A stretch of 64,000 bases of DNA from Fundicoccus culcitae (lineage in GTDB: Bacteria > Bacillota > Bacilli > Lactobacillales > Aerococcaceae). The notes beneath the pieces were generated by a model. That model was not told the origin of the DNA, did no database searches, and was given only the letters and a program-made list of their open reading frames with translations. The stretch lies in assembly GCF_024661895.1 (NCBI RefSeq), contig NZ_CP102453.1:2356001-2420000 (forward strand), written 5' to 3'. Each line of letters begins with the position of its first letter. Within the stretch, counting starts at the first letter, position 1. Position numbers and translations under genes: made by a program. Positions 8,587-16,632 of the stretch are shown one piece after another.

Positions 8587-10014
8587 ATGAACAGAGACTA
8601 TGAGAATAAGTATTTGATTCCAACAGATCAAATGGAGTTGAATTCTAATCAACAGATGCATACAAGTCCTTATATGCCATTTACACATGGAGGGTATATT
8701 TACGAAATTAGAGGTAATGACGATTTTATCACTCCTTCGGAGTATACTGACTGGCGTGATGAATCTTTGTCATGGCATTACACTGCGTCGATTCATGAAG
8801 GTCTTAATCCTATGTCCGCAATAAGGATCAAGGGGCCAGAAGCCGTTAAATTTCTGAAAGAAAATTTTGTTAACAATTTTGATAAATTCCCTTTAAATTC
8901 TAGTAAGCACGGTGTCATATGTACACCAGAAGGTTACATTGCTATCCATGGTGTTTTACAACGTCATGCTGAAGACGAATTTCTTGCGCTTGGGTTTGCG
9001 CCGTATATAGACTATTTGTGGCAAAAAGGTAATTATGATGCCAATTATGAAGATTTGACGGGTAAAGTAATTTTCTTCCAACTACAAGGTCCTCGTAGTT
9101 TAGAGTTATTAGAGGAAGTGACTAATGATGACTTGCACGATATTAAATTTATAAGATTTAAAGATAGTAGTGTGGATGAAAAACCAGTAAAAGTTCTTCG
9201 GTTTGGAATGTCAAATGGCTTAGGTTACGAATTGTATTGTAATGTAGAAGATTCTCAAGAGATATATCTTAAAATTATGGAAATTGGTAGAAAATATGGG
9301 CTTCGCCGCTTAGGACGCAAATCATATTTTTTAAATCATACACCTGGTGGAAGCCAACAACTGATGCTTCACTTCATGCCTGGAACAATGACTGATACTG
9401 ATTTTGCTCAGTTTGCTCAAACGCAGTCTCAAGTTGATGGGTCGTTAGCGAAGAATGTTATGTCATTTAGAATCAATGGCAGTCTTGGAGAGGAAAACAT
9501 AGGTGAAACACTCGTCAGTCCATTTGAAATAGGCTTAGGTAAAGTAGTAGATTTTAATAAGGGCAATTTCCATGGACGTGATGCGCTATTAGCGAAAAAA
9601 GAAGAAAATAATCGTGATATTTGTACATTAAAATGGAATGCAGACGACGTAGTAGACATTTTTGCTTCACAATTCCGTGAAGGTGAAGAAATGTATGATC
9701 GCATTGATAACCCACAAATCCTTAGTTATGCAAATGGTGGTTCAGAGCTTGAGTTTTTAAGAGTATTGGACTTAGATGGAAATGAAATCGGATATTGTGG
9801 AGGACGTACTCAAAGTCCATACCATAGAGCGATGCTTTCCGCTGGCGTTATTAAGAAAGACTTCATCAAAGAAGAAAATGAGGTCATTATAGTTTGGGGT
9901 GAAGTTGGTTCGAAACAAAAGAAAGTAAGAGCAACAATAGCTCCATTCCCTTACAATAAGCATTTGGAAAACAGAACCTTCGATATTGAATCAATTCCGC
10001 GTCGCTCTAATTAA
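8587..10014 (+). CDS. GcvT-like aminomethyltransferase family protein, LigM/DesA-type O-demethylase homologue
   Basis: Predicted tetrahydrofolate-dependent methyltransferase of 475 residues, close to the length of vanillate and syringate O-demethylases LigM and DesA. AGGAGG just upstream selects the ATG at 8587. Matches to the folate-binding GcvT fold include FFQLQGPRSLELLE, FGMSNGLGYELYC, SPFEIGLGKVVDFNKGNFHG and a C-terminal segment ending in VIIVWGE...VRATIAPFPY that I recall as LigM-like. GcvT glycine-cleavage proteins are about 100 residues shorter and lie with gcvH/gcvP, which are absent. The probable reaction is transfer of a methyl group from a methoxylated or methylated donor to tetrahydrofolate; the donor is unknown. 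The upstream PucR-type gene probably controls it. Confidence 0.78.
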   Translation: MNRDYENKYLIPTDQMELNSNQQMHTSPYMPFTHGGYIYEIRGNDDFITPSEYTDWRDESLSWHYTASIHEGLNPMSAIRIKGPEAVKFLKENFVNNFDKFPLNSSKHGVICTPEGYIAIHGVLQRHAEDEFLALGFAPYIDYLWQKGNYDANYEDLTGKVIFFQLQGPRSLELLEEVTNDDLHDIKFIRFKDSSVDEKPVKVLRFGMSNGLGYELYCNVEDSQEIYLKIMEIGRKYGLRRLGRKSYFLNHTPGGSQQLMLHFMPGTMTDTDFAQFAQTQSQVDGSLAKNVMSFRINGSLGEENIGETLVSPFEIGLGKVVDFNKGNFHGRDALLAKKEENNRDICTLKWNADDVVDIFASQFREGEEMYDRIDNPQILSYANGGSELEFLRVLDLDGNEIGYCGGRTQSPYHRAMLSAGVIKKDFIKEENEVIIVWGEVGSKQKKVRATIAPFPYNKHLENRTFDIESIPRRSN

Positions 10015-10044
10015 GATCTTTTGTTAACACCGTCCTTACTAAAA

Positions 10045-10058
10045 AATAAATATCCCTG
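10045..10058 (+). repeat. Dispersed AATAAATATCCCTG motif between stop and terminator
   Basis: Exact 14-mer, 31 bp after the stop codon of the O-demethylase-like gene and immediately before the terminator stem. Confidence 0.85.
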
Positions 10059-10060
10059 TT

Positions 10061-10102
10061 AAAGCCATAGTCTGGAGCTCGTTCCCCAGGCTATGGCTTT
10101 TT
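10061..10102 (+). terminator. Rho-independent terminator; second copy of the 70-bp direct repeat
   Basis: Almost the same hairpin as at 6595-6636 (stem AAAGCCATAGTCTGG / CCAGGCTATGGCTTT). The identical sequence continues past the Ts through GGTGTGTAGACTATAC. Confidence 0.88.
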
Positions 10103-10112
10103 GGTGTGTAGA

Positions 10113-10598
10113 CTATACTTTTTGCTCATAATATCGTCGATGCAAGTCTTTCATCGTGTCAGCCCATTCTAGAACGGGTCCGTCGACGGCTGTGTCGGTG
10201 ATGACGGCTTGAATAGGGCGACTAATGACACGGGATGTGCGTTCGATGCCCAATTCGTCAAGCCATTCATTCAGTTGTTGGCTTGAACTGACGTAGACAA
10301 TGCGTCCCAAGCCAGCCATACCATGCGCAGCAGCGCACATGGGGCAGTGTTCCCCCGATGTATAAACGGTCGCTTGGGCTCTTTCCTCGGGAGACAGGTG
10401 CTGACCTGCCCAGCGCACAATGTTGAATTCCGGATGTTGGGTATTGTCACCTTCTGCAATGTGATTATGATCTTCAAATAAAATATCGCCGTTTCTCGAT
10501 ACTAAAACTGACCCGAAAGGTTGGTCCCCTTTAGCTAAGGCTTCTGAGGCTAAGTCAATGCAACGTTGTAAGTACGGTTTATCTTTTTCGGTAATCAT
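10113..10598 (-). CDS. Nucleoside deaminase, CMP/dCMP-type zinc-binding fold
   Basis: Zinc-dependent deaminase of the cytidine/guanine/tRNA-adenosine deaminase superfamily, 161 residues, cytoplasmic. The active-site pattern is visible: HPE at residues 55-57 gives the zinc histidine and catalytic glutamate, and CPMC at 85-88 gives the two cysteines. QPFGSVLV near residue 26 is typical of guanine deaminase-like members. The C-terminal RYYEQ also suits that subgroup. The gene is single and convergent with the O-demethylase-like gene, sharing the hairpin region between them. The exact base substrate cannot be set from sequence alone. Confidence 0.88.
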   Translation of the reverse strand: MITEKDKPYLQRCIDLASEALAKGDQPFGSVLVSRNGDILFEDHNHIAEGDNTQHPEFNIVRWAGQHLSPEERAQATVYTSGEHCPMCAAAHGMAGLGRIVYVSSSQQLNEWLDELGIERTSRVISRPIQAVITDTAVDGPVLEWADTMKDLHRRYYEQKV

Positions 10599-10691
10599 AG
10601 GTTTTGCCCCCTTTTAGTCCTATAGTAGCGGATGTTGGATGGTAGGTCAAAGGAAGGGGATTTGATATAATAATGAAGAAGGAGTGTTGGC

Positions 10692-11183
10692 ATGGATATT
10701 TATTATCGGGAAGCAGAGTTGAAGGATTTAGATCGGATTATGGAAATTGAGCAGGCGGGCTTTACGGCGGATGAGGCAGCATCGCGGTCAGCGATGGAGG
10801 AGCGGATTGCTTTGATTCCGGATACCTTTGTGGTGGCGGTAAATGCCGATGGCGCGATTTTGGGGTATGCAGTTGGGCCGGTAGTGGAGCAGCGGTATTT
10901 ATTTGATGAGTTGTTTGAAAAGATCGAGGCAAACCCGGTGAGTGGCGGGTTTGTGAGTTTGTTGAGTGTAGCGGTGGCGCCGGAGTTCGCTGGAGCGGGC
11001 GTTGCCAGTGGGTTGTTGGGGGAAGTGGAACGGCGGGCACGGTTGGCGGGGCGTGAGGGAATCACGTTGACGTGTTTGGCGGACTTGATTGGATTTTATG
11101 AGAAGAACGGCTATGTGAATGAAGGCGTGTCAGCGTCGGAGCATGCGGGTGAGGTTTGGTATAATTTGGTGAGGGAGTTGTGA
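10692..11183 (+). CDS. GNAT-family N-acetyltransferase
   Basis: Acetyl-CoA-dependent acetyltransferase of 163 residues. The GNAT core is visible: the N-terminal YYREAELKDLDRIMEIE, the beta-4 strand FVSLLSVAVAP near residue 87 and the pyrophosphate loop EFAGAGVASGLL near residue 99. The C-terminus DLIGFYEKNGYVNEG is the usual beta-6/beta-7 part. Spacing of these elements resembles the arylalkylamine acetyltransferase-like group of small bacterial enzymes; the acceptor is unknown. GGAG lies 10 bp before the ATG. GATATTTATT, the dispersed motif core, overlaps codons 2-5. Confidence 0.9.
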   Translation: MDIYYREAELKDLDRIMEIEQAGFTADEAASRSAMEERIALIPDTFVVAVNADGAILGYAVGPVVEQRYLFDELFEKIEANPVSGGFVSLLSVAVAPEFAGAGVASGLLGEVERRARLAGREGITLTCLADLIGFYEKNGYVNEGVSASEHAGEVWYNLVREL

Positions 11184-11257
11184 GTTAAATGATTGGAAGG
11201 GAGTACTTAGAAAAAGTAAATTTAATACAGATATTTATTTAAAGGGGGTTGAGAGGT

Positions 11258-11611
11258 GTGATTTATGTTGTTTTCGAAGTGGTTATCAAGGCTAACTGTA
11301 TGGATAATTACCTTAGGATTGTAAGTGATTTGAAGGGAGAACTTAATAAGGTGAAGGGGTTTGTTCGCTCGGAGCGTTTCCAGAGTCTGGCGACTGAGAA
11401 CAAGTTGCTTAGTCTTTCTTTGTGGGAAAGTGAAGAGGCGGTGAATACGTGGCGGAATCAGGTGGAACATCGATTGAGTCAGCGAGTAGGGCGGGATTCA
11501 ATTTTTGAAAGTTATCAGATAAGCGTGTTGTCCTCCATTAGATCTTATGGCGATGATGATAGGAGGGAAGCGCCGGCGGATAGCAATGTATTTATTTTTG
11601 GAGAGAATTGA
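11258..11611 (+). CDS. Antibiotic biosynthesis monooxygenase (ABM) domain protein
   Basis: Small ferredoxin-like alpha+beta protein of about 117 residues. The ABM signature is the opening strand YVVFEVVIKAN, the helix that ends with GFVRSERFQS, and LLSLSLWESEEAVNTW near residue 50. Members include heme-degrading and quinol monooxygenases, but most are uncharacterised. GTG at 11258 is preferred because AAAGGGGG lies about 9 bp upstream; a TTG at 11249 is possible. A YciI-like gene follows within 11 bp, so the two are probably co-transcribed. The tail after residue 90 is extended and not recognised. Confidence 0.8.
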   Translation: MIYVVFEVVIKANCMDNYLRIVSDLKGELNKVKGFVRSERFQSLATENKLLSLSLWESEEAVNTWRNQVEHRLSQRVGRDSIFESYQISVLSSIRSYGDDDRREAPADSNVFIFGEN

Positions 11612-11621
11612 GGAGGGCTTT

Positions 11622-11933
11622 ATGTCGACAAATAAGGAACAATTTATATACGTTTTGAAATTAATCCCGGCTTTGTTAAATGAGGGGAACTGGACCGAAC
11701 TTGAGGAGCAGATTGTGGGGAGACATTTTTCGAGATTGGAGGCGTTGCTTGCTGAAGGTAAGTTGGTTTTAGCGGGGAAAACTCAGGGGCTGGATGAGAA
11801 GTCTTTTGGGATAGTTATATTGGAAGTTGAAGATGAAGCGTCAGCTGTGGCTATCATGCAAAGTGACCCAGCTGTAGCCGAAGGGATTATGACGGCGGAG
11901 TTATTTCCTTATAGGGTTGCGTTAAGTAAGTGA
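11622..11933 (+). CDS. YciI-family protein
   Basis: Ferredoxin-fold protein of 103 residues. The ATG at 11622 is selected by GAGGAGGG 7 bp upstream. Features of the YciI/DGPF family are the opening strand QFIYVLKLIP, the conserved-position histidine in GRHFSRLEALLAEGKLVLAG, and the C-terminal DPAVAEGIMTAELFPY, which resembles the family DPF-V-AGL-...-E-PF pattern. Family members are thought to be small enzymes or binding proteins; no reaction is assigned. It follows the ABM gene closely. A long repeat-rich gap starts after its stop. Confidence 0.82.
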   Translation: MSTNKEQFIYVLKLIPALLNEGNWTELEEQIVGRHFSRLEALLAEGKLVLAGKTQGLDEKSFGIVILEVEDEASAVAIMQSDPAVAEGIMTAELFPYRVALSK

Positions 11934-12305
11934 AAGGATGGAAATGGTTAGTTAGGTGTAATCGTAATAGCTACCTGATGAGGGATGGGTTAGTGATTTG
12001 AGCAATTAGAGATTTAATAAGGGTAGATATTTTCTGAGTGCTTGGTTTGGTTTGACAATTTGAGGGCTTTTAATCTCGGTTCTGTCCAAATTTTGTTTGG
12101 TTTTGGCCAGAGTAAGTCTATTCTGTCCATTTTTCTAAGTGTTTCCGACGTATTTTCTATGAGCGCCAAGCGAAAAAAAATCGAAAAAAGCCAATCTAAC
12201 GTTTGCTAACTAGTTTCACGTCAGAATAGCCCAATTTAAAATTAATATAAAAGTCTCCACCTACCCCGTAAGTAGGAAATGAATTATCCTACGGACTTAC
12301 CCACC
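11934..12305. other. Intergenic stretch without a recognised gene
   Basis: First part of a 900-bp gap at a convergent gene junction. It holds scattered TTCTGTCCA modules related to the repeats at about 49000 and a partial palindrome GTAAGTAGGAAATGAA...GACTTAC at about 12268-12300. No terminator with a clear T run is visible. Confidence 0.5.
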
Positions 12306-12378
12306 GCGAGACAAATTAGATTGAAATTGTCGTGCGCTATTTCGTCGCGAGACAAATTAAGTCGAAATTGTCGTGCGC
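12306..12378. repeat. Tandem palindromic repeat, GACAAATT family (2 units)
   Basis: Two copies about 40 bp apart, each carrying GACAAATT and AATTGTC as inverted arms. The same family forms the five-unit array at 29521-29727. Confidence 0.75.
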
Positions 12379-12387
12379 TGGTGCAGC

Positions 12388-12423
12388 GTAAGTGGGAAGT
12401 GAAGAACCATCATTCTCACTTAC
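12388..12423. repeat. Palindromic element GTAAGTGGGAAGTGA / TCTCACTTAC
   Basis: One 36-bp hairpin unit. Related full or half copies (consensus half TTCACTTCCCACTTA) occur near 25741, 26015, 34982, 35095, 35346, 35568, 35657, 49156, 52809, 53056, 63880 and 63940, usually at the edge of another array. Confidence 0.75.
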
Positions 12424-12427
12424 ATGG

Positions 12428-12589
12428 GCGCACACATATTGGAGCATTTGTTGTGAGCGCGACCCTGGGCGCACACATATTGGAGTGTTTGTTGTGAGCG
12501 TGACCCTGGGCGCACACATATTGAGGCGTTTGTTGTGAGCGCGATGGGGGGCGCACACATATTGAGGCGTTTGTTGTGAGCGCGACCCT
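12428..12589. repeat. Tandem palindromic repeat, GCGCACACATATTG family (4 units)
   Basis: Four units of about 41 bp. Each begins GCGCACACATATTG and ends TTGTTGTGAGCGC, which form imperfect inverted arms. The same family makes the ten-unit array at 18330-18742. Confidence 0.85.
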
Positions 12590-12629
12590 GAGCAGGAAAA
12601 GTGTGCTATTAAATAAACTACAAATTAGG

Positions 12630-12711
12630 CTATTCGGTCATGAAATCAGGTGCTTGGTGACCGATTAGCCTTATTCGGTCACGAAATCAGGTATTTGGTG
12701 ACCGATTAGCT
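12630..12711. repeat. Tandem palindromic repeat, TTCGGTCATGAAAT family (2 units)
   Basis: Two units 40 bp apart, each with arms TTCGGTCA and TGACCGA. Single or paired copies recur at 25765-25890, 35297-35338 and 48880-48920. Confidence 0.8.
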
Positions 12712-12734
12712 TTATTTAACGTTCGCTCACTTCC

Positions 12735-12815
12735 CGCGCCCACACCCCGCGTGCCTTCCCAACAAAACGAAGTCCCGCGCCTACACCCCGCGTGCCTTCC
12801 CGCCAAAACGAAGTC
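12735..12815. repeat. Tandem direct repeat CACACCCCGCGTGCCTTCCC (2 units)
   Basis: Two near-identical units with a 41-bp period, ending just before the stop codon of the ABC ATPase gene on the minus strand. No clear palindrome is seen in this family. Confidence 0.7.
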
Positions 12816-12836
12816 CCGCGCTCCAAGCCCACAAGC

Positions 12837-13874
12837 CTACCCCGCGACAGCCCGCAAGCCTACGCGTTCGCCAACCTCATAAACATCGGTAAAGGGTCGT
12901 TGGACAAGGATTGTTTGGCCATTTAGATTCAAGGAGTAATGGTATTCCTTACCTTGGAACTGGCGGGTCAAGACTTCAGCCGTCAAGTCGTTAAGGGCAA
13001 CGTCGGTTAACTCAATTTGGTCTGGCCGTAAGGCATAAATCCCGCTAGCCTTCAAAGCGTCTGTTGTACCAACATTGGCTAACACCACCGAACTGTCTGC
13101 CACATGAAAAGCATCGCCTTCCCACCAACCTCTAAAAATATTGGCTTTGCTCACAAACGTCGCCACAAATTCGGTTTCAGGGCGATAGAAGATATCTTCA
13201 GGCGTTCCCACCTGTTCAATCCGCCCCTTGTTCATCACGACAATTCGGTCAGCCATGGCCAAGGCTTCCCCTTGGTCGTGGGTCACGTAAACAATCGTAG
13301 CGCCGGTAATTTGATGCAAACGCTGAATTTCACGACGCATCTCAATCCGCAACTCAGCATCCAGAGCACTTAAAGGTTCATCCATCAACAACAATTGCGG
13401 TTCGGTCGCAATCGCGCGCCCTAAAGACACCCGTTGTTTTTGCCCGCCCGATAATTCATGGGGGTAGGCCTCGCCCTTATCCTGCAAATTAATAATCTCC
13501 AACACATCCCCCACGCGCTGAGACATGTTTTGCTTCAACTCATAAGCAGCAAACTGGTCGTAGCGCAAGGGGAATTTAATGTGGTCAGCGACCGTCATGT
13601 GCGGCCATAAAGCAAAGCCTTGGAAGACCATCGACACGTCGCGTTTTTCAGGGGGAACGGAAAAGGAAGCATCGGCGACGGCAGTGTTATTTATTTCAAT
13701 GGTCCCAGAAGTTGGGGACTCAAAGCCGGCCAACATCCTCAAAAGCGTCGTTTTCCCGCAACCGGAAGGACCGAGGATCGCAATAAACTCGCCATCTTCA
13801 ATCGCTAAATTAATATCATACAGCGCTTGGAAATCGCCAAACTTTTTAGTCACATCAACAACATTTGTACTCAT
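12837..13874 (-). CDS. ABC transporter ATP-binding protein, FbpC/PotA type
   Basis: Energising subunit of an importer, 345 residues. It has Walker A GPSGCGKTT (35-43), Q-loop MVFQGFALWPHMTV near 82, signature LSGGQKQR (141-148), Walker B LLLMDEP (161-167) and H-loop THD near 198. The C-terminal 100 residues form the TOBE-like regulatory domain common to Fe3+, spermidine and phosphonate importers. Its start overlaps the permease stop by 4 bp (ATGA). It is the last gene of the operon surE, binding protein, permease, ATPase. Confidence 0.93.
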   Translation of the reverse strand: MSTNVVDVTKKFGDFQALYDINLAIEDGEFIAILGPSGCGKTTLLRMLAGFESPTSGTIEINNTAVADASFSVPPEKRDVSMVFQGFALWPHMTVADHIKFPLRYDQFAAYELKQNMSQRVGDVLEIINLQDKGEAYPHELSGGQKQRVSLGRAIATEPQLLLMDEPLSALDAELRIEMRREIQRLHQITGATIVYVTHDQGEALAMADRIVVMNKGRIEQVGTPEDIFYRPETEFVATFVSKANIFRGWWEGDAFHVADSSVVLANVGTTDALKASGIYALRPDQIELTDVALNDLTAEVLTRQFQGKEYHYSLNLNGQTILVQRPFTDVYEVGERVGLRAVAG

Positions 13875-15601
13875 TTATTCACGACCTTTCTATTCCACAT
13901 CCATTGAAACAACAGCAACAATCCATAGGCCCCGATAATCAAGATGACGATTAAACTGGAAAAAGCCGTTGAATACAAGGTATAGCCCGATTGTTGGAAA
14001 CTCAAAATGGACACGCCGATGGTTTCCGAATTGGAAGAATACAACAAGGAAGACACCGTCAATTCTGTTAAAGCGCTCAAAAAGACTAACAAGGATCCGC
14101 CAATGACGGTCGGCGTAATTAAGGGCAACAAAATCCGCCGCCACTTGCCAAAGCCATTGGTACCGCCCACCCGGGCGGCTTCTTCCACCGAAGGGTCAAT
14201 TTGCTGAAAGGCCGAAATCCCCGACCGCACCTGCAAAATCAGAAAACGCGTCATATAAGCGATGTACAAAATCGTCATCGACCCATAAATCCCCGGAAAC
14301 CAGCCCGGTAAAGGTTGCATCCAAGCAAAAATCATCGATAGGGCAAAAACCGTTCCGGGCAAAGCGTAAGGCAAAGTCACCGCCAACTCCAAAGCCTGCG
14401 ATAACCGCGTGTTTTTTCGCACCCGATAATAAGCAATCGCCGTTCCAAGCACCAGCGTCACCAAAGCCGTCACCCCGGCCAACCGCAAACTCACCCCAAT
14501 CGCATCTGTCGTCGACGGGCTGGTCAAAATAAACCGATAATTATCCAGCGTCAAATTCTCCGGCGTAAAACTCAAACCATACGCCCGCAAAAACGGCGTC
14601 ATAATCATGGAAATCAAAGGCAAAACCGTAGTAAGGGCAAAAAACCCAAAAATAAATATCTCTACCACAATCCGCTTCTTACCTAGAAACACCCGCGGCT
14701 CGTAGTCAATCGTTCCCGTTTCTAACCGCCGCGAACGACGCAAAGCAAACCATTGTAGCAGCATGCCGACAACCGCAATCAAGCCAAGAATGACAGACAA
14801 AACCGCGGCCCGATTAAAAGCGGTCACTCCAAAACCGATGACTTGTTGATAAATATAAGTGGTTAAGACAGAGATATTTGCTGGGGTACCTAAAAAGGCC
14901 GGAATCCCAAAATTGTCTAAACTACTTAAAAAGGCAATGAACATGCCCCCGACAATGCCCGGCAAGGCCATCGGCACGGTAATTTTTCTAAAAGTCTGCC
15001 AAGTCGACGCCCCCGAAATGCGGGCTGCAAATTCATCCTCGCGCGGTATTTGCCGAAAGGTATTTATTGTAAAAAGATAGACCAAGGGAAAAGTCGAAAT
15101 CCCCATGACCGCAATGATGCCCGACATACTATATAAATTCCAGCTGGGCACATGGTCCATAAATAATTCAAAAAAGCGTTGCAGAGTGCCGTTGAATCCG
15201 AAAAATTGTACCCAGGCTAGCGATAGCACATAGGAGGGAATGACAAACGGCAACAAAATTAATAATTGAATTAGTTTTTTAAAGCGAATATCCGTGTAAG
15301 CGACAATCCAAGCAAACAGCACGCCTAAAATCGTCGCGACCGTCATGGAGCCTAAAATCATCACTAAGGTATTGCGCAAAACATTCCAGGTGCGCTTGGA
15401 TGACAGAATATCCTGGAAAAAACTAAGGGTAAAACCATCCTCACCCATCACACTCATTAATGCCAGGCGCAAAGTAGGCAGGATAAAGAAAAAGAACACC
15501 AACACAACCACAACCGCCACAACTAGCTTTCGCATAAAAGGAAGAGAGGAAACCGCATGAAGCTGCGGTTTCCTCTGCTTATTTGAGTGATTCATCGTCA
15601 T
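13871..15601 (-). CDS. ABC transporter permease, fused two-domain FbpB type
   Basis: Membrane permease of 576 residues with about twelve hydrophobic segments arranged as two six-helix halves. Each half has an EAA loop: DEFAARISGASTWQTF in the first half and EEAARVGGTNGFGKW near the end. It works with the adjacent ATPase (4-bp overlap downstream) and the secreted binding protein 11 bp upstream. A gap-free fusion of two permease domains is typical of ferric-ion, thiamine and aminoethylphosphonate importers; the substrate stays open. AATAAATATCTCT, the dispersed motif, occurs at 14651. Confidence 0.92.
   Translation of the reverse strand: MTMNHSNKQRKPQLHAVSSLPFMRKLVVAVVVVLVFFFFILPTLRLALMSVMGEDGFTLSFFQDILSSKRTWNVLRNTLVMILGSMTVATILGVLFAWIVAYTDIRFKKLIQLLILLPFVIPSYVLSLAWVQFFGFNGTLQRFFELFMDHVPSWNLYSMSGIIAVMGISTFPLVYLFTINTFRQIPREDEFAARISGASTWQTFRKITVPMALPGIVGGMFIAFLSSLDNFGIPAFLGTPANISVLTTYIYQQVIGFGVTAFNRAAVLSVILGLIAVVGMLLQWFALRRSRRLETGTIDYEPRVFLGKKRIVVEIFIFGFFALTTVLPLISMIMTPFLRAYGLSFTPENLTLDNYRFILTSPSTTDAIGVSLRLAGVTALVTLVLGTAIAYYRVRKNTRLSQALELAVTLPYALPGTVFALSMIFAWMQPLPGWFPGIYGSMTILYIAYMTRFLILQVRSGISAFQQIDPSVEEAARVGGTNGFGKWRRILLPLITPTVIGGSLLVFLSALTELTVSSLLYSSNSETIGVSILSFQQSGYTLYSTAFSSLIVILIIGAYGLLLLFQWMWNRKVVNK
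14651..14660 (+). repeat. Dispersed AATAAATATC motif inside the permease gene
   Basis: Exact core followed by TCTA, antisense to the minus-strand gene. Confidence 0.75.
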
Positions 15602-15612
15602 AATGAAAGCTC

Positions 15613-16632
15613 TTATTGGGCAAATAAATCATCAAATTGTTGTTTGTCAGCATCACGATTTTGGAATAATTCATTCATATCAGCTGATAAAACAGTATCT
15701 AACTCTTCAGCAGTACGTAACCCTTCAGGTGCTTCAACCCCATTACGGATCGGTGCATAACCTAAATCAGCTTGTAATTGTTGACCCGCTTCAGATAAAA
15801 CAAAGTCAACAAAGGTTTGAGCAATTTCAACTTCTTGAGTGGCGCTCATAATACCGATGGGTTCAGTAATAACCGGCACACCTTCTTCAGGATAAACAAA
15901 GGCCACAGGCGAACCATTGTTCATCGCACGGATAGCCAAGTAATCCACGATCATACCATAACTCATTTGACCAGAAGCCACGTTTTCAACCACGGCACCA
16001 TTACCTTCAGTAATCATTGGGCTATTGGCTTGTAAAGCTTCATAAAATTCCCAACCAAAACCTTCAGAACGTGTTAACACGCCTAAGTTGTAAGCAGCCG
16101 CACCAGAATATAAGGGGCTAGGCATAACGACTTGTTCAGCATTGGCTTCGTCGGTTAAAGCAGACCATGAAGTAGGGGCTTCTTCAACGTTGTCCGTATT
16201 GTAAACAATCCCCGTTGTCATAATTTTAGTTCCCGCATAGAAGTTATCGGCATCCACAAAAGCCGGATCAATCGCTTCGGCTTCAGGTGAAGCATATTCT
16301 AATAACATATCTTGCTCTTTGAACGATTCAAAGGTTACGGCATCCGCTAATAAAATCACGTCGGCTAACACTTCACCCGCGGTTGCTTCTGCATTGATTT
16401 TGCTAACAACTTCTTCGGTTCCAGAACGGAAGATATTTACTGTTACATTTGGGAATAATTCATTGTAAGCAGCCACTAATTGTTCAGCATCCACGTCTGG
16501 TTGTGATGTATAAAATTCAATTTCGCCTTCAAGTGATTCGTTGACTTCTTGGGCCGAAACCGCCACATTGGTTGCTAAAATTGAGCTTAATAGTAAACTA
16601 GTAACCGCTAGACGTTTTACAAATTTTTTCAT
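15613..16632 (-). CDS. ABC transporter substrate-binding protein, family 1 (FbpA-like)
   Basis: Secreted solute receptor of 339 residues. The signal peptide is MKKFVKRLAVTS plus a hydrophobic core, with a peptidase I-type end VSA|QE near residue 27 and no lipobox cysteine. The mature protein opens with GEIEFYTSQPD, has the PTSWSALTDE hinge segment and VVMPSPLYSGAAAYNLG near residue 165, a pattern of ferric/phosphonate-type receptors. The paired tyrosines that bind iron in FbpA are not obvious (MSYGMIVDY only), so iron is not assigned. Its start overlaps the end of surE by 4 bp; the ribosome site GGAGG lies within surE. Confidence 0.9.
   Translation of the reverse strand: MKKFVKRLAVTSLLLSSILATNVAVSAQEVNESLEGEIEFYTSQPDVDAEQLVAAYNELFPNVTVNIFRSGTEEVVSKINAEATAGEVLADVILLADAVTFESFKEQDMLLEYASPEAEAIDPAFVDADNFYAGTKIMTTGIVYNTDNVEEAPTSWSALTDEANAEQVVMPSPLYSGAAAYNLGVLTRSEGFGWEFYEALQANSPMITEGNGAVVENVASGQMSYGMIVDYLAIRAMNNGSPVAFVYPEEGVPVITEPIGIMSATQEVEIAQTFVDFVLSEAGQQLQADLGYAPIRNGVEAPEGLRTAEELDTVLSADMNELFQNRDADKQQFDDLFAQ

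Noticed and set aside
8587-10014. Glycine cleavage T protein (gcvT)
   Set aside because: The protein is about 100 residues longer than GcvT, matches LigM/DesA at the C-terminus and has no gcvH or gcvP neighbour.
15613-16632. Assignment of the importer as a ferric iron transporter
   Set aside because: The paired tyrosines that bind iron in FbpA are not seen, and the operon starts with surE, so the substrate was left open.
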